Assembly: GCA_964035575.1 (NCBI GenBank)
Contig: OZ037932.1
Location: forward strand, 372,001-436,000
From: Rhynchopus sp. YZ270_cl-10
Taxonomy: Eukaryota; Euglenozoa; Diplonemea; Diplonemida; Diplonemidae
DNA length: 64,000 nt
Direction: 5' to 3'
The position numbers and the translations under genes are program-made. This document shows positions 32,901-44,380 of the stretch, in pieces; positions within the stretch are counted from its first letter, which is position 1, and every line of letters begins with the position of its first letter. Below the pieces are notes generated by a model. That model saw only the letters and a program-made list of their open reading frames with translations, did not search any database and had not been told where the DNA came from.

Positions 32901-32986
32901 TCGCTGAGACCGATGACCCGCGACCGTTTTTCGTTTTCTGTGAGAAATTCCTCATTCGCCTCACGCATTTCGAATGCCTGCGTCAT
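29902..32986 (-). CDS. EF-hand cyclic-nucleotide-gated potassium channel
   Basis: Exons 32986-32886, 32668-30370, 30318-30260 and 30211-29902 join to 922 aa; introns are 217, 51 and 48 nt. Two canonical EF-hand loops sit at the N-terminus: DKDHDGAIDYKE (43-54, its loop encoded just inside exon 2) and DGDGNGNVEYPE (79-90). A six-helix channel follows, with an S4-type basic segment (RILRHLRMVKMTRF) and the potassium filter TVGYGD (about 329-334). A C-linker and a cyclic-nucleotide-binding domain come at about 450-565, with phosphate-cassette-type FFGEVALLVETERHTNVKA. The remaining 350 residues are disordered, Ser/Asp-rich, with a DDDDDDED run. EAG/CNG/HCN-type channels have this core; direct Ca2+ sensing by EF-hands fused in front suggests dual Ca2+ and cyclic-nucleotide control at the plasma or flagellar membrane. 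The first intron carries family A and H hairpins. Confidence 0.9.
32764..32850 (+). repeat. Family-H repeat inside the channel gene's first intron
   Basis: ttcgttatcgcgcagcatga ... gatgatgtcattt ... aggagttcgtaatt. The left half matches 13285-13317; the whole matches 185-300. It abuts a family-A hairpin (32721-32763), the same A-then-H order as at 13241-13317. Confidence 0.65.
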
Positions 32987-35024
32987 TGTACCGGCTAGAG
33001 GTGATGTGTTCTGTGCCTCAGGCTATGTGGCGAGCGATGCTCTACAAGACGGCCCTATGCCAACCCACGTCTTATTTGCTGTATTCGTCCCCAAAAGAGC
33101 TAGGGAAAAAAGAGCTGCAATGCCTTCAGACGTTCATATATTGTACACCCCTCTGACGGTGCATTACCGTCAGGGGGGGTTTTGCACGTTTTCTTTGCGT
33201 GCTTTTTTTTTGTGTAATGTGTCTCTCTGTATGATGTTTTGTTTGAAATGGGATTCATATAAAAAGTAGAGTTGAAATACATCGGGGGTGAGGAACAGAG
33301 AGAGAGGAAAATAATGAGATTGGGTACGACCTTTTTTTTGTGTTGTTAAAATCAATGCAGGTTTGGGGCAGAAGGGGGAAAGGGTGACGTGGGAGAGGGG
33401 AATGGAGGGGGGGACAACAAGCCCTTATTCGGCCAAGCGCACCTCCCCCCCCCAACAGATGGGAGGGACACAAAAAAAAAAACCTCAACAAATCGCTTAA
33501 GTACCCACCCTTAGTAGGGTTGGTACTCAATGTGAGTTTTTTTTGTTTGTTTGCAAGATTGTGTTTTTTTTTTTTTTTTTACTTTTATTTTGCAAAAATC
33601 TTATCTGTGTACAAAAAGGGCTTCCAAGTAAGCGAAGGTGCACCTTGTTGTCTTCCTCTTCTCCTCCGCAATATACAGAAGGTATCATTGAAAAAAAAAA
33701 AGAATAAAAAAATAACTCAAAACACGGGGAGTTCATCCACCTTCAGATTAAAACAGAAAGTGTATGGGGGAAAGGGAAAATTACATGAATATGCTTCTCG
33801 TGCACAGATATCAAAAAAATGGAAACGAAGGGTGGGGGCAGGGGAACTTGGGAGAGAAAAGAAAGAACGGGGTTGAAATAAAAAGATGACTTGAAGCCCC
33901 CCTCTCAGGCATTTCACATCTCTTTGTAAAAAAAAAAAAATAAAGATCTAGGTACTGTACTGGATACTGGGTGGTCATACGTTACCCCCTTCATTTTTGT
34001 TTTGTTGTGTTTAGAAAAATATATGGAACGCAATTGTAACGAGCATTCTAATCCCAGCTATTTTCCCCTTAGACTAGAGCAAAACGTATTGACTCACCGA
34101 CAGCATTTTTTTTTTCTTGATTTAAAACATAAAGCAATTCTAGGTTCTAAATGGGGGGATGGGGGTGAATGTGGGAGAGTGAGAGAGTGAGAGAGAGAGA
34201 GAGAGAGGAAAAATGACAAAAAAACAAAATTCAAAAAAGGAAAAAAGCTGAGACTGCCAGCTTGTTGTGTTGTTGAAAGAAGGGTAAAAAAAAAAAAATG
34301 GTTGTGAGGGCGGCAGAAACCACGAAAAATAGGGGTTTTTTTGTTTGTTTCGAGACTAGTAGCCACAACAAAGAATCTGTTAAATTTGGAATCTGACACC
34401 CACACGAAGGAAGTACTTTTTTTTGCTTGAGTGCGAGCAAAAAATAAGGTTTTGCAAAAATGAGTTTAACTGTCACTTCCTTCAGTTAAGAATAAAAAAA
34501 TGTAAAGGGGGAATGCCTATAACACCCATGTACACTAATACATCGTAAATGGGTATTAGTAACGTGGGTGTTATGATAATTACCCCAAAATGGTGTTCCC
34601 GAAAAGGCCCATATTGACAGGTCCTTGACATGTCGTTGACATGTCCCCGACAGCAGATCGGTAACACCACAAAAGGTAAAAATTTCTAGCGATCCTTCGG
34701 TCTCACTTCGGTTTCAAGGGAAGAAGCGAAAATCACGTACAGACCTTTTAACAAGAGGGGGTTTGAAAAGTTTGTTTCAACTTTGTTTTTGTTTTTTTGT
34801 TTTTTTGCTACTCTGTTTACTTTGTCTTGCATTTCATTGTAGTACTTTGTAAGTTGAGAGGTGCGCTTCTTTGTTAAGATAGCACAGACCTTTGAGATAG
34901 GGACAAACCTTTTAACAAAAGAGGGATTGAAAGATGAACGGGGATATCACTTAGGAGAGGGTATCTAAGAAAAATTGCAATTCGAAGTGAAAACGTTGGG
35001 GAAGGGGAAAGGGAAAAGATGCTT
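32987..35024. other. Spacer upstream of the channel gene
   Basis: No gene. A family-B relative lies at 33781-33811, a GA-rich simple repeat at about 34176-34206, and a miniature inverted-repeat element at 34515-34575. The direct doublet near 34745 and 34910 (gaccttttaacaa.aggg) is a short internal repeat. Confidence 0.45.
34515..34575. mobile_element. Miniature inverted-repeat element, copy 2
   Basis: Arms taacacccatgtacactaat and attagtaacgtgggtgtta flank a 14-bp loop containing catcgtaaatggg. Same family as 11391-11460. Confidence 0.55.
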
Positions 35025-35479
35025 TTTACTGGGGGGGGTCGAATAAAGCACGTACGTGTTTTATTAGGCGCCCCTACACTTCAGATCCTGAGGTTTAAAA
35101 AAAAAAAAAAGTTCGAAAAGGCGAATAAAGCACGTACGTGCTTTATTCGCCTTTTTGAACTTTTTGGAAAGTTTTTCCAGTCACAATTTTTTTTCGATTT
35201 TTTTTTCGCCCAAGAGGTGATTTTGCTGCATTTCCGAGCCAATCCCGGCTTGTGGTGGGGGATATACGGAAAAATGGACAAAATTTCAGCGACTTAAATT
35301 TTCACAAAATACGAACTACCTTGTCACAACACAGGAAAAGTTCAAAAAGTCGAATAAAACACGTACGTGCTTTATTCGACGCAAAAAAAAGCAAAAAACC
35401 CATTTTTCAAATGCGTGCTTTATTCGACGTACGTGCTTTATTCGAATTACCTCGTTTATTCGGCCCCCCCCCCAGTAAA
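35025..35479. mobile_element. Non-autonomous element with G-run inverted termini and internal palindromes
   Basis: 455 bp. The ends are tttact + G8 + .cgaataaa and its inverse, tttattcgg + C10 + agtaaa. Inside are four to five copies of the palindromic block aaagcacgtacgtgcttt; the best one (35116-35155) has 20-bp perfect arms. A segment at 35215-35320 is shared with the K elements at 49 and 61 kb. No coding capacity. Confidence 0.65.
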
Positions 35480-35941
35480 GCTGTTAAAAAAAAGGTAGTT
35501 GCTAATGCAGGCACCTCCAACTGGCTTCACTGTACGATGCCAGCCTCGGATGAAAGCACAAAAAAATGTAAAAAATTAAAGAAGAAGAGTCTCTGAGATA
35601 ACCCTAAAGTCATTCTAATGTACACTCACCTACATAAATGGAAGGTGAAATTAATTTTAGCCATCAAAACAAAAGAAAAGTTGATAAGATGACCCCAAGC
35701 CTCTCGTGCTTAGTCACCTACAAAATAAGACGGCTAATAAAAAAAGCAAACCTTTTGAAATCGTTCTGGGGAATTGGGGAGGGGGAAGTCTGTACCATGA
35801 TAACCGCCCAGCATATCACAATACAGCCGTTGGGGGGGAGAAGTTGACAACGGGGGCAAAGGAAGGGATTCCTGATAAATCACATTTGTGACACAGGACA
35901 AGAACTGTTCAACGTTTTTTTTTTTTTTTTTTTGCTTTTTT
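35480..35941. other. Spacer between two elements
   Basis: Family E hairpin at 35495-35560, directly against the end of the G-run element, and family A at 35679-35719. A T-run of 18 lies at about 35915. Confidence 0.45.
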
Positions 35942-37681
35942 CATACAAGTAAAACGGACGTCACGGAAATGAAAAAAAAATGCTCGACCCACTGCCGTCG
36001 TTGCCGTGAAAAATAAAAAAAAACGGCCGTGAAAAAAAAGTGCCCTTTTTATGTACAAAAATTTCACGGCCGTTAAAAAAAAACAACAGCCGTGAAATTT
36101 TTGTACAAGTCTTTGAAGGAACACACAGTGAAGTACGAGAAAAGGCGCCACTCAAGAACCATCCCACCTGATTTTTACCCCGCGGATAGGCGCGGATAGG
36201 AATGTACAGACCAAACCCCACCCATTTCCCCCTATTCCCACAACCCACCTTATTTTTACCCCTGAAGAAAAGGAGGGTAGGGCAGGAGAGGACCGGTTAA
36301 GTGATATCGCACAGAAAACTGCGCTGGGTACTGGGTACTCCTTGTAGGGTTTTGTTGCCTTTTGGCACATGTATTGTGTCCACTGTGTGTTGTGTTCACT
36401 GCTCTGAAGGTGCTGGCTCTCATCTACCTGATGGGGTAAGTGACACAGCATCTGACCCGCCATCTGTAATCTTCTGGTTTCAACACTGCCTTTCAGTTCT
36501 GCATACTGAATTCGCAGCATCCCGAGCGTCTCATAACCTCTTGGTAGTCTTTGCCCGAGAAGAACACCGCAAATGGTTCAATACAGATGAGGTTCGTCTC
36601 ACAGTATTGAGGTGTGCTCCACAACGGAAAGCCCATCAAATATGAGAAGAGTACTTTGCTCAAGAACCGGTTACAAGTGCTGAAACACGAGAAATATGCT
36701 ACTCTGAAGAACCGGGAGCACGTACACGTGCTCAGAAATGCCACACGCTCCAACTACAATTCACAGTAGGGTGAAAATGTGGGCGGGCAGCGGGAGACCA
36801 GCGCAGTGAGGAGAGCCAGGAGCGCAGCAGGGCACGCAGGTGATGGTTTGGATAAGTCCATTTCCTGTGAGAGTGGAATCCGGTCGAAGTCATAGTGGGG
36901 ACGGAACAAAGGTTGCAGCTGAGCTGTTCTCCAGGCGTGAGTGGCAGATTGTTGATACGTTTTATTTTTCCTTCCTTCAAAACTTCACACAACGCTTTTT
37001 TGGTCTTTGGGAGACACACAAGGTGCCAGGTTCTATGATAAGCACGGAACCACCCTGCACCTGTTTGTCATATTGTTTCCCGTGCAATACATGGAGAAAC
37101 GTTTCGTACTCGAAACTAGGGCACATTGCATTGTATAAAGACCTCCGAGGCACCCCAAAAACTTCTCCAGGCGTGACTGGCAGATTGTTGATACGGAGGC
37201 TGTTGTTCAGAGACAACCGGTGTATGAGGATGCTCCCCATCAGACGCTGGAGGTAGCATCAATACTGTCCTTCAGGGCAGTAGGGATAACTCCACAGTTC
37301 GACACACAGTTAGGCCACGGCGACCTGTCAGCAGTTGTGACGGAGTGGAAACTAGGATCTGAGCGTATAGCATCGCAGGCAGGGCAGGACCACCATAAGT
37401 GCTCATTCGTGTCGTCAGCTTCCCGATCGCAGTGGGGCCGACTTTTTTTTGCACTTTTTATGTTGCTTTTACCCCCCAAGAATGACTTGGGAGGGATGGG
37501 AAAGGGGGTTGGCCCTGTCTACGAACGAAAAAGAAGAAACAAGCAAAAAGCGTGGAAATATTTCACGGCCGTGATCAATGCAAAATTTCACGGCCGTTAA
37601 ATTTTTCAGAATTTCTTCACGGCCGTGACCTCCCCGACAAAAAAAAATTTTTCCCGTCGTGACGGCCGTTATACTTGTATG
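35942..37681. mobile_element. 1.74-kb inverted-repeat element carrying reverse-transcriptase-type zinc-finger remnant
   Basis: Ends catacaagta.aacgg.cgtcacg and the inverse. Both subterminal zones (35960-36095 and 37560-37665) repeat the palindrome cacggccgtg or its half ttcacggccgtt. Inside, the minus strand at 37240-37480 encodes SRPHCDREADDTNEHLWWSC, resembling the Cys/His motif downstream of the reverse transcriptase in some LINEs. A 33-bp segment (ttctccaggcgtga.tggcag...) is repeated directly at 36928 and 37163. No intact transposase or reverse transcriptase. Probably a DNA-transposon-like carrier with a decayed LINE fragment inside. Confidence 0.6.
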
Positions 37682-38055
37682 TTTTTTTCAGAATTTTCTA
37701 TATTTTATAAAAAGTTTTCCTTTAAAAAGGAGCAAAGTATGCCTCGTCTACAGTGACATAAAAAATAGCTATGCTTAGTGTAAAAATAAGACGTTTATTT
37801 CATCAAGTTCATAGTTTTCAACGAGTGAACTAAAGGTCTTTAGCACGAGGGTTGAAACCATAAGTTGAAATAAAACGCATATTTTCACACAAAAAAAACA
37901 TAGGTACTCTTCAGTCTCTGGGCTTGTACAGAAAAAAGGAAGGCCTCTTTTAAATTTAAATTTTAATTTTGCAGCTACGCAAAACAAGGCAGAGAGATTT
38001 ACATAGTTGTTGTTGTTAAATGTGGTATAGGGGGGTATGGGTAGGGGATAAAAAA
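37682..38055. other. Short spacer between two elements
   Basis: 374 bp of A/T-rich DNA with no recognised repeat. Confidence 0.4.
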
Positions 38056-40577
38056 GGATCCGGTGGTGCTATCCGGGGGGCGGCGTTTCACAAAGTTTCA
38101 CAAAATTTCAATCAAAATCACAACTTTTCACAACTATTCACAACTTTCACAACTTTTCACAATTTTCAATCAAAATCACAACTTTTCACAACTATTCACA
38201 ACTTTTCACAACTTTTCACAAAATCCCACAAAATTTCACAAAATTTCAATCAAAATCACAACTTTTCACAACTTTTCACAACTCTTCACAACTTTTCACA
38301 CGTAAAGGCTCAAGAGGGTTGTGAAAACTTGTGAAGAGTTGTGAAGAGTTGTGAAGAGTTGTGAAGACATGAGGGTTTTTTTAGCTTCTCGGTCTTATGA
38401 GCTGTAACGATGGTGCAGAGTGTGTAGCCCGTCCATCAGCAGCAGGGGAGACAGCAAACATCTACTAGGACGCCAGGGCAAACGACCCTTCGTCGTCAAT
38501 GCTTGAACATCAGCTCTGTGCAGGTGCTGTGCATCTCCTACTTCCAGCGAGTCCGCCGGCTCCATCGCCTCCAGCAGCTTCAGTCTCTGCATCTTCTTCT
38601 GGTACATCCAAAAGAACAGTAGGCAGATTCGCGGACACGAAACCTGTAAGAGGTGGTGGTTGTTTAAAAGATTATCCAAATAATGTAATCAATTGGTGTG
38701 CAATTCCCCGTGGTTCTACCGTGTTTCTACCAGTTGTCACTCCGTAAAGGGGGGGTAGAGATGCTGGAATTTTAATTCTGCTACTTGAGTTTAATAAATT
38801 TGTACACAGTGACCCTACCCGTAAACCCGAAAAACTTCCCAAAAAACTCGCCTACTCGCCCAAAACTCGCCCATTTTTGGGGCGAGTTTTGGCGAGTTTT
38901 TTTTTTTTTTTTGGTAGGGATTTTACCTTGGGAAAAGTGTACAAACAAAACTATGAGGGAAATTTGAGTTTTGAAGAGAGAATTTTTTTCGTTCCGCTTG
39001 AACAAGACCTCTACAGTTTGCTTTGTAGGCTTCCACAACCCGTAAACCCGTCCAGCTGTAGGTTCTGCAGATCCATGAAGCTTGCACAGATGGGTGCGAT
39101 GTAGTCGTGGGGGAATACCGCCAAGGGGTGGCCTGCAGTGTTGCCATTTACCGGCATGGCGAGGGCATTGTTGTATAGCGAGTGTAGCCCCGGCTCATGT
39201 CTTCGTCATCCTCCGGATTGTAGCACGTCTTGTCCCCCGGGATCTGTATGGCACAGCCACTGTTACATTCCTAGAGATGAAAGAACAAGACAACACTTCT
39301 GTACCCACGCATCAAAATTGTGGAAAACTTTGCACCCCAAAACACCCTCAACAACGCCCGCCAAAAGGCGCCCCTTGTTGCTGGGAGTTGGTTTTCATGT
39401 TTGATACCTGCACAGCGGGCATTCCTCTGAGTCCAATGCTGTTGGCCTGTCTGCGGCGTTGCACCGAAGGTGCAGGAAGACAGGGTCTGTGGTAATTTTT
39501 GCGGTGTCGCATTCCCTCATGCGTGGGTCACTCACACTTGAGGTCATGTGACACTGCGTGGGTCTGGGTACCTGGGTACGTGGGTACATGTGACCACGTG
39601 TGACTTGTCACACCTGTGCGCAAAAAATCGCAAAAACCCGAAACGCGAATCGCAAAAAATCGCAAAAAATCGCATTGCGAATTTTTCGCATTTTTTTTTC
39701 CGATTTTTCCTGGTTTGCGAATTTCGTAGCAGAATACAACCCGGATCACCCCACTTTCAGGTGATTTCTGCACTTTTGGGGTCAATGCGTGCACAAACTG
39801 GCTTCTGGAACCCTAAAACCAAAAATCCCCAAAAAATACCCACAAAGTAAAAATGAAGCCCACCCCATTTTGCGTACTTGTTGCGCAGTTGTTGCGTACT
39901 TGGTATTCTTTATTTCTGGGGTACCAATATTAATATGGCACGGTATAGATTTGATGAGGTTGGCGCTTTGATAGCCATTTGAGTTGTTTTGGGGAAGGAC
40001 ATACCATAAATCACACATTGTCGCGGAAGGGCTCAGCCGTGTTCAGTCAAAATCGGCGCGTCCTGTGGTTACAATAAGCTCTGTCGTGTTCCCACCGTGA
40101 CCACTACCCATGCCCCAACCCCCCTTCAGAAAGCCCCTATAAAAATCAAAAAACGGGCTCACAAAATTTCAATCAAAATCACAACTTTTCACAACTATTC
40201 ACAACTTTTCACAACTTTTCACAAAGTTTCGCAAAATTTCAATCAAAATCACAACTTTTCACAACTATTCACAACTTTTCACAACTATTCACAACTTTCA
40301 CAACTTTTCACAATTTTCAAACAAAATCACAACTTTTCACAACTTTTCACAAAATTTCACAAAATTTCAAACAAAATCACAACTTTTCACAACGTTTCAC
40401 AACTTTTCACAACATATAGTTGTGAAAAGTTGTGAAAAGTTGTGAAACGTTGTGAAAAGTTGTGAAATGTTGCGAAACGTTGTGACACGTTGTGCATAGG
40501 ATTGAAATTGTGTGATATTTTGTGAAAATTTGTGAAACTTTGTGAAACGCCGCCCCCCGGATAGCACCAACTGATCC
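38056..40577. mobile_element. 2.5-kb element or pair with TTTTCACAAC subterminal arrays
   Basis: The ends ggatc.g.tggtgctatccg + ggggcggcgtttcacaaag are inverted copies of each other, about 45-50 bp. Both are followed inward by arrays of a roughly 11-bp unit (acttttcacaa with variants and atttcaatcaaaatc spacers): 38088-38305 and 40160-40410. Each array then meets short inverted units (gttgtgaagagttgtg at 38320-38365; gttgtgaaaagttgtg at 40415-40490). The 1.8-kb middle has no gene; 39600-39690 is a cgcaaaaaatcgc mini-array. It could be one element or two truncated ones with opposite ends. Confidence 0.6.
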
Positions 40578-40630
40578 ATAAAAAAGGTAGGTTTCGCACG
40601 AAAAAAAGAAAATACTAAAATTTAAAAGGT

Positions 40631-40989
40631 GAATGCCATTGATGGTAGTCCGGCCGAGTCGGCCCCGTCGAAAAAAAGTCGGCAAGGTTGAAAAAAAAAG
40701 TCGAAAAAGTCGAAAATTAACTATCGATCTCATGAAATAAAGTAAACATTATTTCGCGAGGTGGGTGACACAAACTGGAACACAACTTCGCGAACGAAGC
40801 GAGTGTAATCACGTATTCCAGTTTTGTGAATCACTCACCGAGTTAAATGAAGTTCGCTTTCGTTTGGGAATCGTTATTGTATCTCATGAGTAATGTTCTT
40901 CGTTTTCGAAATTCCTCCTGTTACGTAACAAACGATGTATGACAACCTGAGTCGGCCGACTCGGCCGGGACTACCATCAATGGAATGCC
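40631..40989. mobile_element. MITE-like element with GGCCGAGTCGGCC termini
   Basis: About 350 bp. Ends gaatg.cattgatggtagtcc followed by ggccgagtcggcc, inverted at the other side. A second inverted pair lies inside (ggtgggtgacacaaactggaa at about 40760 and its inverse ending near 40840). No coding capacity. Confidence 0.65.
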
Positions 40990-41706
40990 CACCTGTATAC
41001 TTTTTTGAATTGCTATGATTATTTTTTATAAACAATCTGTTTGGTGCCAAGATCGGCTTCACCATGTTTCTTTTAAATATGGTACGCTATTGATAGCACG
41101 ACTGTAAAGAACTAAATAACTTTTTTTTTTTGTAACAAAACTGAAAATAACTAATAATAATTTGATGCACAATGCAACACTCCAGTCAATATGTTCCATT
41201 TTTTTGTTCACCTCTCATCCATTTCATAGGCGGACCAGGTACCGACTTTTTGGAAACAGAACAAAAATTTGACTTGCAATACAAAATCCTCTCGTGACAG
41301 TGTATCCCAAAGTTGATATAGTGCAAAAACCGCAATCACTCTCCATTTGGGGTTATCGAACCCCCTGGAGTGGTATACGGAACAAAAGAAGCAAGAGATG
41401 AAAAGCTTACAAGATGACTAAAACTTCGCCTCGTCATCTTGCTCAAAAGAGAGAGGCAAAGATAAGATAAACGGGGGGAGGGTCTCATGTTTTGAGTAGA
41501 CCCATACACACACCTGCGAATATCGGTTGGTTCTTGAGGCATGTCTATTTAAAAATCTAATTTACTCTTTTCTTTTTTTCTGATAAATTGTTGGAGTGTA
41601 GTTGCCTCGGGTAGTGTTTGCCACAGTGCAATCTCCACTGTATTTTCTTTTTTTTTTTTTTTGATAAAACTGTTGGGGGGTGTTTTTTAGAGAGTGTTCT
41701 GCACCA
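40990..41706. other. Spacer 3' of the PUF gene with C, D/F, A-like and G repeats
   Basis: Short C copy 41267-41310; D/F-type repeat 41322-41375 with the hairpin ggggttatcgaacccc; an A-like hairpin at 41404-41450; family G copy 2 at 41581-41642. Confidence 0.5.
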
Positions 41707-43673
41707 TCACCACTCTCTCTCGTTGTAGTGGTGGGCGTTTCTGCCTCTCTTGGTTTGGACAGCGGTCTCGCCTGCCAGAAAGCCTTTGATACGAGTTTGC
41801 AGGTTCTGAGGAAGGAATGGTTTAAAACAAAATGGCAAAAAAAAAGGGGGTGTTTGAAAGTTGTTGTTGGGTTTTGCTTTGTGCTCTTTGGGGATGAAGA
41901 GGTGCTTGCAAAAAGGGGGTGAAAGGAAATACATACCTTAGCATGGTGGGACCTCCCGAGGAAGGAGAGGTATCCAGAAAGGTGGCGGCTCAGGTTCGCT
42001 TTGTTCGTGTCGTCACTGCATTCGAGGAGCTGTGTTTAAAAAAATAGAAAAGTCATGAAATCACCTAAGCTAGCATACCCTCTGTGCGACATAGTTTCCA
42101 AAGGGGTCAGTCGCGACACGCGCAAGGTCTGAAACACCGTCACGCTCGGAGATCCCTTCCATCAGCTCATTCAGGATGACCGGGCGTGATGTTTGGACAT
42201 ATTCGAGCAGCTTTTCGACGACGTTCGACGCAAACTTATGCGTACACATGCGTGCATAGTGCCCACCCAACTTGCACACCATGGCGTATTGGTACTGCGG
42301 ATGACCATTGCGGATGACGTGCTGCACAACATAGTTTCCATACTGGTCCAACGAGAGGAAGTCCACACGAGCAAGAATCTCCTCAAGCACAACCACAATC
42401 GCCTCATGCCCACCACACCGCTCCAAAACATGCTGCACCACCCTGCACCCATATGAGTGCGTCGCAATGTCGACAATACGGCCTTCCAACGCCTTCAACA
42501 CAAACCCCGCCTTGGTTGGCAGAAGGTCCACCAGCTTCTGAATAACATGGCTGCCATGCTGGTCCTGCACACATCTCAGGACATGCGTTTCCAGCTCCAA
42601 TGCTAGCGTGAGGCAGTCGTCTTCGTCGAGCACCTCCAATACACGTTGAGTCATTCTGCAGGAGTGTGGCTGGAGGGAGAGCTCGAGGACGTTGCCCTGG
42701 AGGCATTTCACCATGCCCTTCTTGACGTATTCGGTGGAGTGCTCGAGAAGGCGCTGCAGAACGCTGGACCCGGTGACGTCGACCATGAGGGAGGTGGCGT
42801 GCGGGGCGATCTCGTCGAAGAAGCAGTTGATGTCGTTGGCACTCCAGGTCGGGAAGACGCGCTGCAGGAGGCGTGCGCCGTCGGGGGTTGCGCAGTAGTA
42901 CACGGCGTTCCCTGCGATGGCGGCGAAGGAGTCGTCTGCAGGGCGTGGTGCAGAGAAGTCTCCCATTCCGTGAGACTGCGTCGATGAGGACATTGCGGAG
43001 TGCGGGTACATCGAGTCTGTTAAAGTGATGTGAAAAAAAAAGATAGATTTAAACGCATCTCTATGGATGCACCGCACACAAAGCACATACCAGACGACGA
43101 CACCGAATGCTGCATCGTATCCTCATAACCCATGTACCGGTTGCTGTGCCCGCTGTGAGGGTGGCCTTGGTGTCCATGGTTCGGCACATGCTGGTACGCA
43201 CTCCCTGGCACACGGTGCAGCAACGCTGGTGGTGCGGGCACTCTTTGGTGAAGCGTCTGATGCTGCGGCTGCATTGCGTTCACATACGGCTGGAACGACG
43301 GAGCAGATGCGTTGAGACGTGAGGGGTTGGAAGGGTAGAGGAGTGGTGTGCATGCGGACATTGACGAGCAGGAGGACTCTCTGTCGTCAACAAGCGAGGG
43401 CAGCGCGACGGGGGTCTCAGAATAGTAGCAGCTCTCTGCGTTGTTGTGCGACCCGGTGCTCTCACTGCAGTGCGTCTCAAGGGTGTGTGTGTCCTCTGCG
43501 TCACTGCGTGTCGGCGACGCCGCCTCCTCACACTCCAATGCAGCAGGGCACGACCGTGACCGCCGTCCCCGCCACGTGGCACCCGCATTGCGCTTCTCGC
43601 TCACCGCATCAGGGCTTGCAGGCATGCCCTCGCAGAACCTTCTCACAGACGACGCGCCTGAAGTGTACGCCAT
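41707..43673 (-). CDS. Pumilio/PUF RNA-binding protein
   Basis: Exons 43673-43091, 43016-42079, 42029-41937 and 41805-41707 give 570 aa; introns are 74, 49 and 131 nt with GTATG donors. The first 220 residues are Ser/His/Pro-rich. Eight PUF repeats follow, with helix cores ARLLQR, SSVLQR, CRMTQR, SHVIQK, CRVVQH, NYVVQH, SNVVEK and NYVAQR; intron 2 falls just after the last of these. Repeats 5-8 carry the standard reading residues (C..Q, N..Q, S..E, N..Q) and so should read UGUA at the 5' end of the site; repeats 2 and 4 have S..Q where most PUFs have N..Q. A lysine/arginine-rich tail follows. PUF proteins bind mRNA 3' ends and control decay or translation, which matters in an organism without promoter-level control of single genes. 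Confidence 0.93.
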
Positions 43674-44338
43674 TATGTGTAGTGCGTGTAGGGGGTGTTG
43701 TGTAAGGTTGCTGTCAAGAAGGATGGTATTTGTACCCTGACGTAAAATCCGGGTTCTAAGCGGGTCTCTTAACTTAAGGCTTATTCTCTCTTTTTTTCCC
43801 GGTTCTATTTTTGAACAGTAGTCCAAAAAAAAAAAAGGTTGACTTGAAGTGCAAAGCCCTCTCATGATCAGTGTACCTTTGGTATGACCGGGTGTACCGT
43901 GGGTGGACCCCAACCATGCAGTCCTACAATCCATTTTCGTGGTTTACATCTGATGCGTGCTACTCCCGCTTCCACTCATCGGCCAGATGAAGGGGGGATC
44001 ATTGCGAACACAGGGTAATTAGGCTTGTGTGATGTAAGGTCCGGTTGGGGTCCTCTGCCCGTAAGGAAACTTAAGATTTGAGGATATTGAATATCGTTCG
44101 GATCTCTAACAAGGTACCTGTTGGTGTGTGTCCACTACCTCGTTGGGTGGGCCTCTTTATGTAGTGGTTTGGTAAGGATACAAATCAGAGAAGAATAGGG
44201 GAAGGGTATGCCATTTTTGTTTTTGTGTTTTATTGCTTTTTTTTTTAGAGTTTTTTTTTTTAGTATTTTTTTTTTTTTGTTTTTGTTTTTTGCATTAGTG
44301 TAGACATAGGCTGAACTCCACTAGATCTTTGTGTTTAC

Positions 44339-44380
<42 letters not shown>

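Noticed and set aside
38060-40560. CRISPR-like array
   Set aside because: The TTTTCACAAC units are direct 11-bp repeats with no unique spacers, in a eukaryotic spacer.
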